Shown piece by piece: positions 15,063-15,297 of a stretch of DNA of 15,297 bases; position 1 is the first letter of the stretch, and the number at the start of each line of letters is the position of its first letter. The stretch spans positions 1-15,297 of the forward strand of contig JACQGW010000402.1 in NCBI GenBank assembly GCA_016199325.1, read 5' to 3'. The translations under genes were made by a program, and so were the position numbers. The stretch comes from Chloroflexota bacterium (lineage in GTDB: Bacteria; Chloroflexota; Dehalococcoidia; JACQGW01). The notes under the pieces are model-generated. The model made no database searches, had not been told where the DNA came from, and was given only the letters and a program-made list of their open reading frames with translations.

Positions 15063-15091
15063 AGTGTACCGGGTTGGCGGCTCCTTGTCAA
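15063..15091 (-). promoter_or_regulatory. Sigma70-type promoter for dipeptidase 2 / operon
   Basis: Read on the minus strand, a perfect -35 TTGACA (15091-15086) is followed by 17 bases and then -10 TACACT (15068-15063). The spacing is ideal, and the -10 lies about 50 bases before the dipeptidase 2 start. The -35 begins five bases after the stop codon of the GH18-like gene. Confidence 0.7.
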
Positions 15092-15095
15092 GCAC

Positions 15096-15297
15096 TTAGC
15101 GGGACGCGTTCCCCTCCGCACGCCAGCGCTGGATCAGGGGCCAGACGGCGGGGTCCTCCTGGCCGAGCCGCCAGACCGCGATGCCGGCGATGCCGTGCTT
15201 GTCGACCAGGGTCAGGCGAGCGCGGACGCTGGCGGCGTCTTCGAGCCAGACGACGTGCTGGAGCGGTGTGCCCGGTATGGGCGTCGCCGTCGGGGTC
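15096..15297 (-). CDS. Glycoside hydrolase family 18-like protein, C-terminal end (partial)
   Basis: The frame enters from the right edge and ends at TAA (15098-15096), giving the last 66 codons. The sequence has TPTATPIPGT, then HVVWLEDAASVRARL and YaaH/chitinase-like HGIAGIAVWRLGQEDP followed by VWPLI. The pattern (V)W(F/L)ED...K..L....G..G.A.WRLGQEDP is the closing strand and helix of GH18 (TIM-barrel) domains found in spore-cortex hydrolases and chitinase-like proteins. The catalytic DxxDxDxE motif would lie outside the window. It is on the same strand as the downstream genes, but the promoter between them suggests a separate unit. Function (glycan hydrolysis) is inferred from the family. 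Confidence 0.75.
   Translation of the reverse strand, partial: TPTATPIPGTPLQHVVWLEDAASVRARLTLVDKHGIAGIAVWRLGQEDPAVWPLIQRWRAEGNASR

Overview
The window is GC-rich bacterial DNA (roughly two-thirds G+C by eye) with tightly packed genes. The likely host is a soil or environmental member of the Chloroflexota. This is inferred from the substrate-binding lipoprotein with a long Ala/Pro/Thr-rich spacer after its lipobox, the mix of a peptide importer, M19-like dipeptidases and corrinoid methyl-transfer genes, and the frequent GTG/TTG starts. No rRNA or marker gene confirms it.

Left part (1-3725): a damaged region. An incomplete copy of a PLD-nuclease/SNF2-type helicase start (2-202) lies before a nearly full-length but broken helicase gene (222-3082, plus strand). 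That gene carries a frameshift near 1650 and has lost its whole second RecA (helicase C) domain at about 2188. Its 3' end runs into a converging, truncated mazF toxin gene (3051-3179, minus), whose ribbon-helix-helix antitoxin gene (3176-3451, minus) is intact and has its own extended -10 promoter.

Main part (3723-15014): ten genes, all on the minus strand and so read right to left: M19-like dipeptidase 2, a GntR/FCD regulator, two peptide-importer permeases (DppB- and DppC-like), M19-like dipeptidase 1, the importer's binding lipoprotein, an FAD-dependent amine oxidoreductase of the sarcosine-oxidase type, a corrinoid (B12-binding) protein, a uroporphyrinogen-decarboxylase-like methyltransferase, and a beta-lactamase-fold serine hydrolase. 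A strong sigma70-type promoter lies in front of the first gene (15063-15091). A plausible reading is a regulated catabolic cluster. The permeases and lipoprotein would import a peptide or small amine, the dipeptidases and hydrolase would cleave it, and the oxidoreductase plus corrinoid/UroD-like pair would remove N- or O-methyl groups. The substrate is not visible, and no importer ATPase genes are present.

Right end (15096-15297): the last 66 codons of a glycoside hydrolase 18-like protein, minus strand.

The most unusual non-coding signal is a set of arrays built mostly on a 7-base period. They sit directly behind the stop codons of five minus-strand genes. Each has a different sequence, but four of the five are heptad-based and all five fold into long imperfect inverted repeats. 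No stretch above 300 bases lacks a gene once these arrays (each under 275 bases) are counted.
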